Positions 11,041 to 21,248 of a stretch of 64,000 nucleotides of DNA are shown piece by piece; the first letter of the stretch is position 1; every line of letters begins with the position of its first letter. The position numbers and the translations under genes were made by a program. The DNA is from Misgurnus anguillicaudatus (taxonomy: Eukaryota > Chordata > Actinopteri > Cypriniformes > Cobitidae). The stretch is taken from assembly GCF_027580225.2 (NCBI RefSeq), contig NC_073356.2:4704001-4768000 (forward strand), written 5' to 3'. The notes beneath the pieces were generated by a model that ran no database searches, was not told the origin of the DNA, and saw only the letters and a list, made by a program, of their open reading frames with translations.

Positions 11041-12175
11041 CGACGCCCTGTGTTGAATTTTCCCGCGAGTACAGTATCATTACTGAGGGGAAATATAACA
11101 TTATTCATTTAATTCCACAAAAGGTGAGTAAGATATTAAATGTATAAGTTGTCTTTTTCATAATGTAAATTGAACATTCAGTATTAATATTATTAATTTC
11201 GCGACCTATTATCTAAATTGTGTGTTCATGAAGGCCTGTAACGTACTGCAGCTTCCTGCAGGCAACGTGAAACATTGCTGAGGGACAACTTTATTCACAA
11301 CAAAAGGTGAGGAATATTATTAAATAAATATATTGTACATATTATATTGTGTATATAGTGTATGTGTGTGTATATATACACATGTGAGTATAACTTGGTT
11401 AACAAATAAATATGTGACTGTCGTGTGACAGAAAAAATGTAGGGAAAAGATTTGCCCTAATTATAAATATATATTTTATATATCTTTTCAAACATTTTTT
11501 GATATTATTTGTAATTCCAATGAGAATTTTTTTTATCAGTTTTCAATATTATTGCACATTTCAAACATACCTAATAAGCCACAAACTCAGATGAACTCCA
11601 TTGCACATATCTTCCAGTTTTCTTTAAAACATTTTAATATACAAGTTTAATGTGTGGATTATTTTAATATTAAAGCTGTATACATTTATAAAGGTTTTAA
11701 GACATATTTGCTGTTTAATGTTGCAGGATAAAGGTAAAGAGGCGGGACTTGAGCAGCTTTTGTGATGGCTGTAATTGTAAAGAATGGATCTTCTAGGAGT
11801 GGAAGCCCAAAGGATGCTGGAATTGTTATTGAGGCCTTAAAGGTGTTCACAGGGCATGCTTTATCCTTGGATCTATGCATTGAATCTCCAGTATCCCAGG
11901 CATCTTTTCAGGTGTTTCAGAAACTTTTCTTGGAGCTGGATTCTTCAAAGTTTATGAACTGATTACAGTACAGTAAGTCTAAACTGCTGTCTGATTTTCT
12001 GGGTGTGAATCAATGTAACAGAACACAAACATGGAACCTTTCGTCGGGAAATGTGGACGGTTTTCTTTAAAGACTGTAAAATACTTTTTGAAGTGTACAC
12101 TGTTACAAATACACCATTAAAATTAGATGCTTTCCTGTTCTTTTGACTGCAATAAAATATGAATTGATTCATCTT
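11041..12175 (+). other. Possible small spliced transcription unit around a gene fragment
   Basis: Two similar leader blocks end in splice-donor-like sites: CACAAAAG before GTGAGT at 11124 and CAACAAAAG before GTGAGG at 11307. They look like a tandem duplication of one 5' exon. An acceptor (TTGCAG) at 11721-11726 leads into the coding fragment at 11727-11962, and an AATAAA lies near 12151. The intervening sequence is AT-rich with no other feature. Transcription is inferred only from these signals. Confidence 0.4.
11727..11962 (+). pseudogene. C-terminal fragment of a multicopy fish protein family (SAMD3-like)
   Basis: The frame carries KDAGIVIEALKVFTG near the start and FQVFQKLFLELDSSK near the end, then TGA at 11960-11962. 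These match the C-terminal signature I know from numerous uncharacterised, SAMD3-like fish proteins that are dispersed like transposons (pattern: GIVIEGVEVL…, then TFEVFQKLFLELDG). The middle of the signature, normally about 30 residues, is scrambled or shortened here, so this is a decayed or non-autonomous copy. Function unknown. Confidence 0.5.
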
Positions 12176-12265
12176 TGTCTGTCATTCTGAAATCAGATAT
12201 AATACTCATTACTAATAAAAATATTAATGGATGATGTTAAATTTAAATAGTATAATTGAATAGAA

Positions 12266-12696
12266 TTTATTGTATAGTGTTAGGTCTTTGTCCTGTATAC
12301 CCAATATTTTGTTTAAATTTAAATTAATTTCTAATTGCAAATTGCAGATTACCTTTTTGAATGGGTTACTATTAAAGAGTTTATGGAGTGATTCTAACAC
12401 AATTTTTATTTGTTGAATTTAATTAATGATATTGCTTGTAATCTGTTGCCACACTTTTATTGAGTAGATATGGCATAATATTTTTATTGTATAGTGTTAG
12501 ATCTTTGTCTAGTATACACAATATTTTTGTTTAAATTTTAATAAAAATTTTAATTGCAAATTGCAGTTTGGCTTTTTGAATATGTAAATATTAAGGAGTT
12601 TATAGAGTAAATCTAAATCAATTTTGATTTGTTGAATGTAATTAATGATATTGCTTGTAATCTGTTGCCACAATTTTATTGAGTAGATGGGGCATA
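12266..12696. repeat. Tandem duplication of a ~217-bp AT-rich unit
   Basis: 12266-12482 and 12483-12696 are direct repeats, roughly 85-90% alike by eye. Both begin TTTATTGTATAGTGTTAG and both contain TTGCTTGTAATCTGTTGCCA and GAGTAGAT near the end. Confidence 0.88.
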
Positions 12697-13459
12697 TTAT
12701 TTTTTACAGTGTGGTCTTTCGTCTGCAGTCCCAATCAAATCCATTCAAAACTTCACACAGACTGACAGCGACAGAAGGCTGCTCCTTTTCCTTCTGCTGG
12801 GAAGGCTTTGAATTTTCAGCATCCACTCGCCATATACCGCCACCTACTGTACCGGGGCTCGCCAAACTCTTTGCGATTGGTCGATGAAACGCTAAGGGCG
12901 TTCTTGTGTCATTACGGGAACACCCAAGCCGCAGCTAGACCCTCCTCCGTTTACCAGAACTCTGCTGGTTAGTAAGTACGTATTATTAACGTTACAACCC
13001 GAAGTAAAAAGCTGAAGAAACCCTAAACGTTAATGGAAAAGAACTGCGAACCCGAGTGACTGAGGGAGAGAGACAGAGAGCTGTTCTGTGTGTGAGTGAG
13101 CGAGCAGAGCGGGACACAGCAACACAATACATCTGTATGTGTGTAGGGGAGGGGCGCTGTTACTACTAGCCTATCACAGAACGCTAAGACAATCAGCTAC
13201 CCAATGATGATTTTCATTTAATCCGAGCACAGATATTAACTCGTATTACTCGTATAATACTCGCACTCGGCAGAAGTGCTTTATCCGTACCTCATCTCTA
13301 CAAACAAAAGTACAATATAGCATAGTAACTCAAAATTGAAATACTTGACTCAAAACAAAATCATTTCCTTTCAAAATGCATTTTTCATTGTACCAAGATT
13401 AGAATATACAACAAAATGTACCTGTGGGTGGGGTAACATCCACTGCTACTGTAGATAGT
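12697..13459. other. No gene recognised; moderately GC-rich stretch
   Basis: 12740-13150 has higher GC and CpG content than its surroundings, with a TTGGT/ATTGGTC box near 12875. It could be a promoter-like or element-derived segment. No ORF or splice structure supports a gene. Confidence 0.35.
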
Positions 13460-13467
13460 TTTTTAAT

Positions 13468-13797
13468 TAGGGTGGCCATTCATGCCAGTTCCGCCGGACA
13501 CGTCCCGAACATGTTTTCGGGTTCATTCTCCGGAAGTCGCGTTGGTCGACCGCAAACGTCATCAAGGTTTAATATTTCAGATTTAATTTCAGAAAAGCAA
13601 CCGTTACATTTCAAGGTAAGAATGAAACTTCAATGATTGTATGTCTTAAAAGAAATAAATCTTAATTTTCTAATGTATTTTAACTGAAATGTGAGAACCT
13701 CGATGATGTATGCGGTCGAGCAACGCGACTTCCGGAGAACGAACCCGAAAACATGTTCGGGACGTGTCCGGCGGAACTGGCAAGAATGGCCACCCTA
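13468..13797. mobile_element. Foldback hAT-type MITE with ~100-bp inverted arms
   Basis: 330 bp, starting TAGGGTGGCCATTC and ending GAATGGCCACCCTA. The arms 13468-13569 and 13696-13797 are nearly perfect inverted repeats, including CGGACACGTCCCGAACATGT. An exact 8-bp duplication TTTTTAAT flanks both ends (13460-13467 and 13798-13805). The 8-bp duplication and TA-GGG ends fit the hAT superfamily. Confidence 0.93.
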
Positions 13798-13805
13798 TTT
13801 TTAAT

Positions 13806-14172
13806 CCACTGTAACGTTGAAATGTAAACTTTTTAGTCACTTTACTATTTTAGCTTCAAGTTAATCAACACAAAATGATTGTTTACAACAGGTGTCATCT
13901 AATTTTCAATGTAGTTCATCCTCGAGGATATATTTCGTTCTCTAAATCAATTTAAATCTTAAAATTTACTTCTGCTCTAGATCCCGTTTTTTTTTCAGTC
14001 TTTTTCCAAGGCAAAACAAATGCCAGAATCAGCAGAAGAAGAATGTTTCATTGTGCACTGCCACCTAGTGGTGGACTAGGTATTGCACTTTACTCTAGTT
14101 TTAGGTGTTTGCATTAAAGGTCATTTCAGGACTTTATTGGGGAAAATGGACAGGGTTACATAAACAACCCCA
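13806..14172. other. No gene seen
   Basis: AT-rich spacer containing a CACCTAGTGGTGG palindrome near 14060. Nothing else recognised. Confidence 0.45.
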
Positions 14173-14310
14173 AGTCACATTATTATCCACATGGGAACCA
14201 ATGACCTGAGAGTCCAGAAAGAGCAAGTAGCTACCACTCTCATAAATGTGACGGAGAAAGCATCCTCAAAATGTTCCCACCTCCAAATTTGTTCTCTCGA
14301 CCCTGCTGCT
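14173..14310 (+). pseudogene. Fragment of an SGNH-hydrolase-like retroelement domain
   Basis: One frame reads SHIIIHMGTNDLRVQ…, containing the HxGTND block that marks SGNH/GDSL-type hydrolase domains found in several fish retroelement ORFs. About 45 codons are readable before similarity ends. There is no start or stop context. It may belong to the Gypsy element that begins just downstream, or to a LINE ORF1. Confidence 0.45.
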
Positions 14311-14684
14311 GCGTACTGATTTCGCACAGCTTCCATTGAAATCAATGAGATGGCATCGCTCTGCTACTGCTAGTCCCTGCTAGTCTAAATGCAGATTAAG
14401 CTGCTAACGAATCACAACACACAAAACAAGCTACACAATCAGAACTCGATACGTATTTCTGAAGGAGGGACTTCATAGAACAAGGAAGACATCAGCCCGT
14501 TTTAAGGAAGGTCAAAACAGCGCTATAGAGACAAATACATTGTGTAAAAAATAATGTGTTTTAATATAACAAACACATGTTATTTTGCACACTGTAAACA
14601 CAATTAAAGCTTTAAAAACACAGAAAGAACGGGACCTTTTACACAAGGGTATAGAGGGAAAGACTGTTAAGGGAAGAAAACTTA

Positions 14685-14951
14685 ATGCTGGATAAGTGCA
14701 TGCAAATATGCAGAGCTACTGAACTGTCAAAAGAGAACAGCAAAACAATACAAGGTAAAACGGTGGAAGAAATACATGCATTGAAGAAAAATCCAAGGAG
14801 AGACAAAAAGGAGGAGATTAACTGTAACTTTTGTGGCAACATACATGAGAAAAATAAACACAGATGTCCAGCCTATGGAAAGAAGTGTAAGAAATGTGGA
14901 AAGGAGAACCACTTTGCTGCATCTTTGATGTTATCCCTGTGCAACTGTTAA
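14685..14951 (+). pseudogene. Gypsy gag fragment with CCHC-type zinc knuckle
   Basis: An 88-codon frame ends at TAA 14951. It contains CNFCGNIHEKNKHRCPAYGK followed by CKKCGKENHF. These are the two Cys/His clusters typical of the C-terminal gag nucleocapsid of fish Gypsy elements, which bind retroelement RNA. The N-terminal capsid part is missing and the frame is short, so it is a remnant. Confidence 0.75.
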
Positions 14952-15077
14952 ACTCAAATATACAATTGGATAACACAGAGAAAATACTTGTCAAAAAGCA
15001 GATTACGACCACTTGGAAAATGTAAAGTCAAACTCTGAAATCCGTGAAATGATAAACTATATAGACTTGAGTTTCAA

Positions 15078-15255
15078 GTGGTGGACCAGGAGGACAAGAT
15101 CCCACTACTGGGAAGAAAAGCTAGCGAAGCCATGAAGTTGATCAAAGTGCAGTATGAGAACATTCTGACGATTGATAGTATAGTGAAAACACAATATACA
15201 GACAAAACATGGCATGTCAAACTGGATGAAGAGTCCAGCTACCTCACCACATTCG
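15078..15255 (+). pseudogene. Gypsy pol, protease-RT linker and RT part 1
   Basis: Open from 15078. Recognisable pol segments are DKIPLLGRKASEAMKLIKV (after the protease), then DSIVKTQYTD (start of the RT region), then WHVKLDEESSYLTTF (RT region before the catalytic loop). The reading frame continues without shift at 17683 once the insert and its duplicated TTCG are removed (…LTTF / ATPFGQYRW…). Confidence 0.8.
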
Positions 15256-16644
15256 TGTCACGGAGTGACTACCAGGGCAGAACCGAAAGTATGAGGAAAT
15301 GTTCCGCCCGGACCGAATTGTGTGAACACCCGTCACTTCTGGGTAACCCTGGGCAACCAAATCAAGCGTAAATGCATAGCAGGTGTGTACGATGACGTGG
15401 CGATCGCTGACTCGGCAGTTCACACGCTGGAAGGAGTATAAAGGAAGCGTGTAAGATACAGCAAGTAGTCGATGTTTTGGAAGGAAACACTGCGGGTGAG
15501 GCTGTGTGTGTGCGCTGTTACAGAAGCAAGGCAAACAGGCAGAGGCATTCGAGAGGATTTGCTAAACGGATGAAGCGTTTGGAGACCAATAACCAAAGCA
15601 GGTTTGAGGAAAGCGAAACTTAAAGGGTGGAATACTTACCAGTGTGTGTATGTTGTATTAAAGGCTGTGTAGAGAGACGATCCCAGGGTGGAAATGCTAC
15701 AGCATTGTTGGGCATTTGGAGAACTGTCCGAGGAGAAAGAGTGATAAGGAGGAGGGAAGACAAACACTAGCAAAACCGCTGTACTTACAGCTTCCGTACT
15801 TTCATTGATACACCGGAAAATGGAGACTAATACTTGTGTTGGAGTGTTATTCATTGTTTAGCGGCCCCAACGTGGAGAACAAAGCGGGTGGGCGAGCCGG
15901 AGGATTAAAGGGCAACTCATACCACAGTGTGGGTATTAGAAACACCAGTACCACTGCCCGTGCCCCAACTCTTCCTTCAGGGCGGACCTTGACTTAGTGG
16001 GGAGTATTTGCCTTACAAGTCACTAAAGTGTGTTTTTTTTTTGCAGGGGGTGAGTGTGCTTTTTGACGTGTGTACACCTGAAGTCTTGCAGTGCTGTGCC
16101 GTGTCTCCTGTTGTCTGTACTCGCCTCTAGGTCAAGCAAATCCCTGTGGGCGTTACGTGAGCTGCTGTGACGGAAGACCACCATTCTGTACCTACCCACC
16201 TACAACTCCAGCCCTTGTGTCCAATTCCGAAGGAAGTCGAGTGAGCACATCGAGTGAGGTATTGTGGGGAAAACCATACTGTAAAAGGGGAGTTGTGAAA
16301 CCGTTACGAACAAGTTTAGCCGTTTGTGTGCATGTCCTGTACTGTGGAGGGAGCTCAGCTGTCCGCCCCTCAGATCTAGGTGTCTGTCTGGCCCGCGGAA
16401 GGAACGAGAAGCGGGCGTGTTAGTCTGACAGCACGGACTCAGTGTGGCGGCTCTATCTAAACCCCTCTCCCGGGACAACATCGGCCGTGTTCGGTCCAAC
16501 GAGTAGCAGTTGGAAATTGGTAAAGACCGCCCTCCCTCGCCCTTGAATGAAGCCAAGGTGACGTATGGTTTTCCCTGTCCATGTTTTCATTGTCAGGCCT
16601 GAAACCTTAGAGCCAAGATACAATGATGATATAACCCGTTGTCT

Positions 16645-16912
16645 GCAATAGAGCTAAAAGCTATACTTACCTCGTAAGCCCAGAACAGCCCGATCCAGCG
16701 AGATAAAGAATATCACCAGAACCTAGCTAAAAGCTATACTTACCTCGTAAACCCTGTAAGTCCAGAACAGCACGCTTCAGCGACGATAAAGAACATCACC
16801 TGAAACGAACCAAAGTATACTTACTCCGTAAGCCCTGTAAACCCAGAACAGAACGATCCAGCACTGGTAAAGAGTATTATCGGCCCGAGGTAAAAGACTA
16901 TACTCACCTTGT
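16645..16912. repeat. Imperfect tandem repeat of ~85 bp, about 3.5 copies
   Basis: Units share CTAAAAGCTATACTTACC, TCGTAAGCCC, CCAGAACAG and GATAAAGAATATCACC-like words in the same order. It lies within the interior of the 15256-17678 insertion. Confidence 0.75.
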
Positions 16913-17158
16913 CATTTCCTTGTGACTCTAGGAGCCTTGTGTGTCGAGCTGTGGGTACCTCGAATCCACAGGCGGAGAGACGTCATCCCAGTGCCATGTG
17001 GAGGGAGAACTCGAAGGAACAAGTTACTTCCAAGTCAGACATAGTAGGAGTATAAATATTATTTTGGTAACCCGACAGGAATTCACAATAGCCCCGGGAC
17101 GTCGGGCTAGCGATTTTGCGAGCCCTGAAAAGAATGCCTTGAGCCAACATTGAGCTAA

Positions 17159-17555
17159 CAAATTAGCCCATGTATTTTTTCATAGACAATTTACGAGCTA
17201 AGAGTGCGAATGTTAGTTAGCCCATCAATGGGAGCACGGTAACATGTTCAAGTACCTGCAGCAGCATCATACACTCATGTGTAAATGTGTTTTCATGAGG
17301 TTTTCAAAAATAAAGCTCTCTTGAGGAAAGTGTACCCCTGTAAAAATATATTCATAATTTATAATATTTATATTCAAGTTCATAGATTTTATATTTATAT
17401 TGTTGAAAACAGCCATGTGAGAAATAGTAAAGTTCATAAAAAGTCAAAAGTTTATCAAATTTAAATTGATGGAGAAGGTCATACTATTTCCTTCAGAAAG
17501 ACCATTGGTTAGCTAGCTCATTTAAAATATACTAAACATTTTTGACCCTGCCTCG
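17159..17555. other. No gene seen, interior of the LTR-type insertion
   Basis: AT-rich, with repeated short TATATTTATATT words. No coding signal. Confidence 0.4.
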
Positions 17556-17641
17556 GAATCGAGAATCGATAGGAACCGGAATCGAAACAAGGAATCGGAA
17601 TTGGAATCGGAATCATTCAAATTCAAACGATACCCAACCCT
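17556..17641. repeat. Terminal fragment of an hAT-type repeat
   Basis: A run of GGAATCGGAAT-like words ends in CGATACCCAACCCT, the terminus of a common fish hAT-derived repeat read from its right side. Its other end was not found. Confidence 0.5.
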
Positions 17642-17682
17642 ACTCACGACGTTAGTGGTCCGCCCTGACCTGGTGACATTCG

Positions 17683-17832
17683 CAACCCCATTCGGACAGT
17701 ATCGTTGGCTCAGGATGCCAATGGGCATAAGCCCAGCTCTGGAAGTTTTCCAAAGGAAACTCATGCAAGCACTAGAGGGCTTACCGGGTTTGTATATCAT
17801 TGCGGATGATCATCAATATCAAGACTTTTCTA
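17683..17832 (+). pseudogene. Gypsy pol, RT part 2
   Basis: Continues the reverse transcriptase: ATPFGQYRWLRMPMGIS, then EVFQRKLMQALEGLPGL, then a catalytic-loop region reading IIADD in place of the usual YxDD-type motif. After about 17820 the similarity stops at TAG. The missing downstream pol (RNase H, integrase) shows the element is truncated. Confidence 0.75.
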
Positions 17833-17878
17833 AATAGGAAAATAATGAATTGAAACTCTGCATACTCAAATCTGTAAG

Positions 17879-18064
17879 AGCATCCTAAAAGCGAACAGAT
17901 CCACTTCAAACAACTCTTGCAGAGCTGAATTAGGCCAATACCCCTTACTGACCAATATCCAGAACAGAGCCCTGAAATTCTACAGGCGCCTGAAAAGCAG
18001 TGATCCAAGCTCATATCAAGCTCAAGCCCTTCAATACCACCAGCAGAACATTGTGTACGGATAA
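17879..18064 (+). pseudogene. Non-LTR retrotransposon (LINE) C-terminal fragment
   Basis: The frame reads SCRAELGQYPLLTNIQNRAL, then KFYRRLKSSDPSSYQAQALQ. This is a conserved stretch downstream of the reverse transcriptase in abundant zebrafish/cyprinid LINEs, and here it ends at TAA. A later piece of the same kind of LINE lies at 20299-20690, on the other side of the IS630-like transposon. One LINE copy may therefore have been split by that transposon. Confidence 0.65.
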
Positions 18065-18238
18065 GACAGTCAAATTGTCTAGTCGTGTTGTCGATATAAC
18101 AGTTTACTCTGGAGGGATGTTCTGATGTAAACTATGGCTAAAGTTTTGATGACAATTATTGTCAATTGTAGGTTACACCTTAGTGTATGTGTGAGTGTAA
18201 TTGCAAGAGAATGGACAAGATTCAAATTTACTGTTTGT

Positions 18239-19940
18239 ACTGTAATTTATTGACAAAACATGTCATTGAGATACAGAAATGAAAAGACAGCACTGAATAG
18301 CACACAAAAAACCTAAAGAAGAAATGTGAACATAGGACAAACTGTACATGCGGTGCTGTTGACATTACATTAAGGAATTACAATCTTCCTACACCTCTTG
18401 ACGATCCTGTCTGTTGGGCCACAAATTCTCATCCACATCACAACAAACATCTTCTCTTGCAATGCAGCGTGGAAAGAATCTTTTTAAGTGTCTTATCCAG
18501 CCTCTACAGGCATCTACTGTGATGTTGTCACATGCTGCATCCATGGCAACCAGAATGGTCATTTGTGTATGTGGCTGACGAACGTATACTTTCCATCTCC
18601 ATGCTGAGAAAAAATTCTCAATGGGGTTAAGGAATGGAGAGTAGGGTGGGATGAACTCCATCAGCATCCTGCCATGGGCAGCAAACCATTGCCTGATTAT
18701 GTTGGAATGATGGAAACTGACATTGTCCCAAACGATCACATACTTTGGGAGGTCATCTCCAATCTGACCCCTCTCTTGTTCAGGGATGAGATCCCTGTAG
18801 AGAGTGTCTAAAAAGGTGACAAGACGCTCTGTATTCTATGGCCCAATAATGGGAATATGCGTGTGCGCGCCATTCTCAGAGATTGCAGAACCCATGGTTA
18901 TGTTCCCGCCCTGTTGGCCTGGCACATCAACTGTAGCTCTGTGGCCGATGATATTTCGACCACCCCTTCTGCGTTTCGTTAGGTTAAAGCCAGCTTCATC
19001 CATGTAGATGAAGTTGTGCGGTGGCTCACTTGCTTCCAGTTCCATTATACGCTATATCCAGAAGACATAAAATGAGTTTTATGAATTACGTGCATTTTCA
19101 TTTTGGGCAAGATACAGTTACATCAAATGTATACAGCATATATTTGTTATGGCTGTTGAAAAGAAGATGCAATGTGTAAAGTTCACACTTACTGTACTGT
19201 ATATCACTATACAATGTTGTACTGTTTACTCTGAGGTACAGTTGCTGCATGCTCATACATGTTTTACCTGTACATATTGGTAACGCAGCTCCTTCACTCT
19301 TTTACCATTTCTTTCAAACGGAACAGTGTAGATCTGTTTCATATTCATTTGGTGTCTTTTAAGCACCCTATCAATGGTTGAGATCCTGACTGTTTGGATG
19401 TTTTGAAAGATGTTGTTGTCCTCTATAATGGCACTTTTTATCTTCCTTAGTCTTATTGCATTGTTTTCTATTACCATGGTGCAAATGGCCTCCTCCTGTT
19501 CACGTGTGAAAAGAGGGCCCTCTGCCACCCCTGTGAATTTGTCTTGCAGTGGGGAAAAAAATTAGTAATGAAAGTACAGTGTACAATGCATATTGTTAGA
19601 TTACATACCTATTCTGTCGACAAAAAGTCTGAATAATTGAGGACTAATTTGGCTGAACCCTTGACCAGCCTTGGCCATTGTAAGCCCATGACTGAGAACG
19701 TGGTCTATGAGTGTGGCTCTTATCTCATCAGGAACGCGCATATGTCCTCAGCCTCTTCCTCGGTTTTCCCTTCCAACTCCTCCACCACGCAGCCTCACTC
19801 CTCTTCTTCCTCTTCTCTCTGGCTGTTGACCCTGTCCAATTCCTTGTCCTTCCATTCTCAAACATTGTAACATTCTGTTGGCTATATATATACCAGCTAG
19901 TTAATGCTTCATGAGAAGCACCTTCGTTAGAGAAAGTCAA
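18239..19940 (-). mobile_element. IS630/Tc1/mariner-type transposon (DD35E spacing)
   Basis: The core is the spliced transposase gene described at 18389-19730. A - strand AATAAA lies near 18246. Terminal inverted repeats and the TA duplication could not be located, so the element borders are approximate. Confidence 0.65.
18389..19730 (-). pseudogene. IS630-like transposase with two introns and one in-frame stop
   Basis: The exons join in frame on the - strand. Exon 1 ends near 19609 (…SQISPQLFRLFVDRI). Exon 2 runs from about 19535 to 19266 (GVAEGPLFTREQEEAIC… to YQYVQ). Exon 3 runs from about 19051 to 18389 (RIMELEASE…). The first half carries helix-turn-helix DNA-binding segments. The catalytic triad is seen as YMDEAGFN, VIVWDNVSFHHS and FLNPIENFFSAW, with 35 residues between the second Asp and the Glu. 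A single TAG at 18838-18840, just before NTERLVTFLDTLYRDL, interrupts exon 3, and the tail to TGA 18389 is open. Exon 1's start is unclear, with a stop near 19742. Otherwise it is remarkably well preserved. Confidence 0.8.
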
Positions 19941-20298
19941 GATTCACCTGGGAGCAATTTACCAATTCAGAACAGATTTAGAAAAAAATCTAATGGAAAT
20001 ATAGAAAGTATAGAAATATGCTTGACATATTATGATAACTTTTTCAACCATTTTGCATGTAAAGACTTATGCTATGAACTTGTGACTAAGTGTTGTAGGG
20101 GGTGAGGCTATTCAACAGAGACCCATTATAATATATTTTGATGAACATGACATAAGCAATCGATAATGCAGGAAATAGCAGAGAATTGTACAGAATCATT
20201 TTCATGGATGTACTAAAGCATTTGCAACTTGTTCTGCTTTTTGATGTGCACAAGTGACACAATGATGTGAGAATTGAACAGGTAGTTTTGAGAATTTC
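19941..20298 (+). other. No gene recognised
   Basis: AT-rich sequence between the transposase 5' region and the LINE fragment. It may be degraded LINE sequence, but no clear protein similarity is visible. Confidence 0.35.
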
Positions 20299-20690
20299 AA
20301 TTCTGATCTAAGAAATGTACCAACGCGACTGAGAAAAACTGTAAGTAAATACAGACTAAGTGATCACTGTTTGGCTATAGAAAAAGGACCCACATTTCAG
20401 AAAATAGAACCAAATTTTATCACACTACCAAATTCAGATAACAGTTTGATAACAGTAGGAGCTAAATATATAACAGCCTCCCAAAAACATAGAGAGAGAG
20501 AGGCAGTGAATAAAAGAAAACAGATTTATTTTTTTATTTATTTACTTAATTGTTTGTTTATTTGTTTTTGCATTGTTGTTTACTCACTGATTTGTTTTAC
20601 TATGTATGAATGTTTTCTTAAAAGTCTAATGACTAATGCTTTGGCAATACTGTACTGTAAGTCATGCCAATAAAGTGTATTTGAATTTAT
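20299..20690 (+). pseudogene. LINE 3' end: C-terminal fragment plus tail
   Basis: The frame includes RKTVSKYRLSDHCLAIEKG, a conserved C-terminal block of the same fish LINE type as 17879-18064. A degraded 3' part follows, then the characteristic tail GCTTTGGCAATACTGTACTG … CATGCCAATAAAG at 20637-20674. A second copy of this tail stands alone at 21178-21225. Confidence 0.6.
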
Positions 20691-20782
20691 TAGAGAGAGA
20701 AAGAGAGAGAGACAGACAGACAGACAAAAAGACAGAAAGATACACATGCACACACTCACACACACACACTCACACACACACA

Positions 20783-20865
<83 letters not shown>
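20690..20865. repeat. Compound (GA)n / (GACA)n / (CA)n microsatellite
   Basis: GAGA and GACAGACA blocks pass into about 110 bp of nearly pure CA repeat. The array directly follows the LINE 3' tail. Open frames here are repeat artefacts. Confidence 0.95.
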
Positions 20866-21248
20866 CACTGGCTGCTAGATACGTGTGGATGTGCCACAGC
20901 CTTAGAGACAGTTTAATGTATGTAACGTAACGTGTGTGCGTGCATGCGTGCGTGTCTGACCTCTGTGTTTCCCTACTGTCCACACAATGACCTTCAGTAT
21001 GTGTTTGTATTTATTCAAACAGTCATTTCAAATGTTCAAACATGTTCTAATGTATTACGCTGTTAATTTGAGCTTAAGTCATGTTATAATTTAATTGAAT
21101 AATTATTGAATTTAATAATTGATCATATTTTCTTCTATTATACAGATGTTTTATTATTGTTTACTTTTATGTTTATATGCTTTGGCAATATTGTATTATT
21201 TACAGTCATGCCAATAGAGCAATTTTGAAAGTTTTTATTATTTTATTA
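20866..21248. other. No gene seen; second LINE 3' tail at 21178-21225
   Basis: 21178-21225 repeats the GCTTTGGCAATATTGTATTA … CATGCCAATAGAG tail, which marks another truncated LINE end. The remainder is AT-rich. Confidence 0.5.

Larger units (their letters stand above)
15256..17678. mobile_element. LTR-type (retrovirus-like) insertion inside the Gypsy RT
   Basis: The insertion starts TGTCACGG and ends GGTGACA, with TTCG duplicated at 15252-15255 and 17679-17682. A TATA-like box (GAGTATAAAGG) lies near 15434. A decayed primer-binding-site-like segment (GGCCCCAACGTGG, resembling a tRNA-Lys site) lies near 15862, so 15256 to about 15857 may be the left LTR. A matching right LTR is not recognisable; an hAT-type repeat end occupies 17556-17641 near the right border. 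No intact gag, pol or env frame is seen in the interior. Confidence 0.6.
14640..17832 (+). mobile_element. Decayed Ty3/Gypsy retrotransposon, split by an insertion
   Basis: In order on the + strand: a gag-like zinc knuckle (14685-14951), a protease-to-RT linker (15078-15180), and the first part of the reverse transcriptase up to 15255. After the insertion at 15256-17678, the reverse transcriptase continues in the same frame to about 17832. Neither LTR is identified. A large internal deletion is evident, because the linker (…DSIVKTQYTD) passes directly into the HVKLDEESSYLTTF part of the RT. Confidence 0.8.

Noticed and set aside
16091..16556. Overlapping ~110-codon frames on both strands
   Set aside because: They shadow each other in a GC-richer part of the LTR-type insertion, with no recognisable domain.
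20580..20983. Cys-Val or Thr-His repeat ORFs
   Set aside because: Microsatellite translation artefacts.
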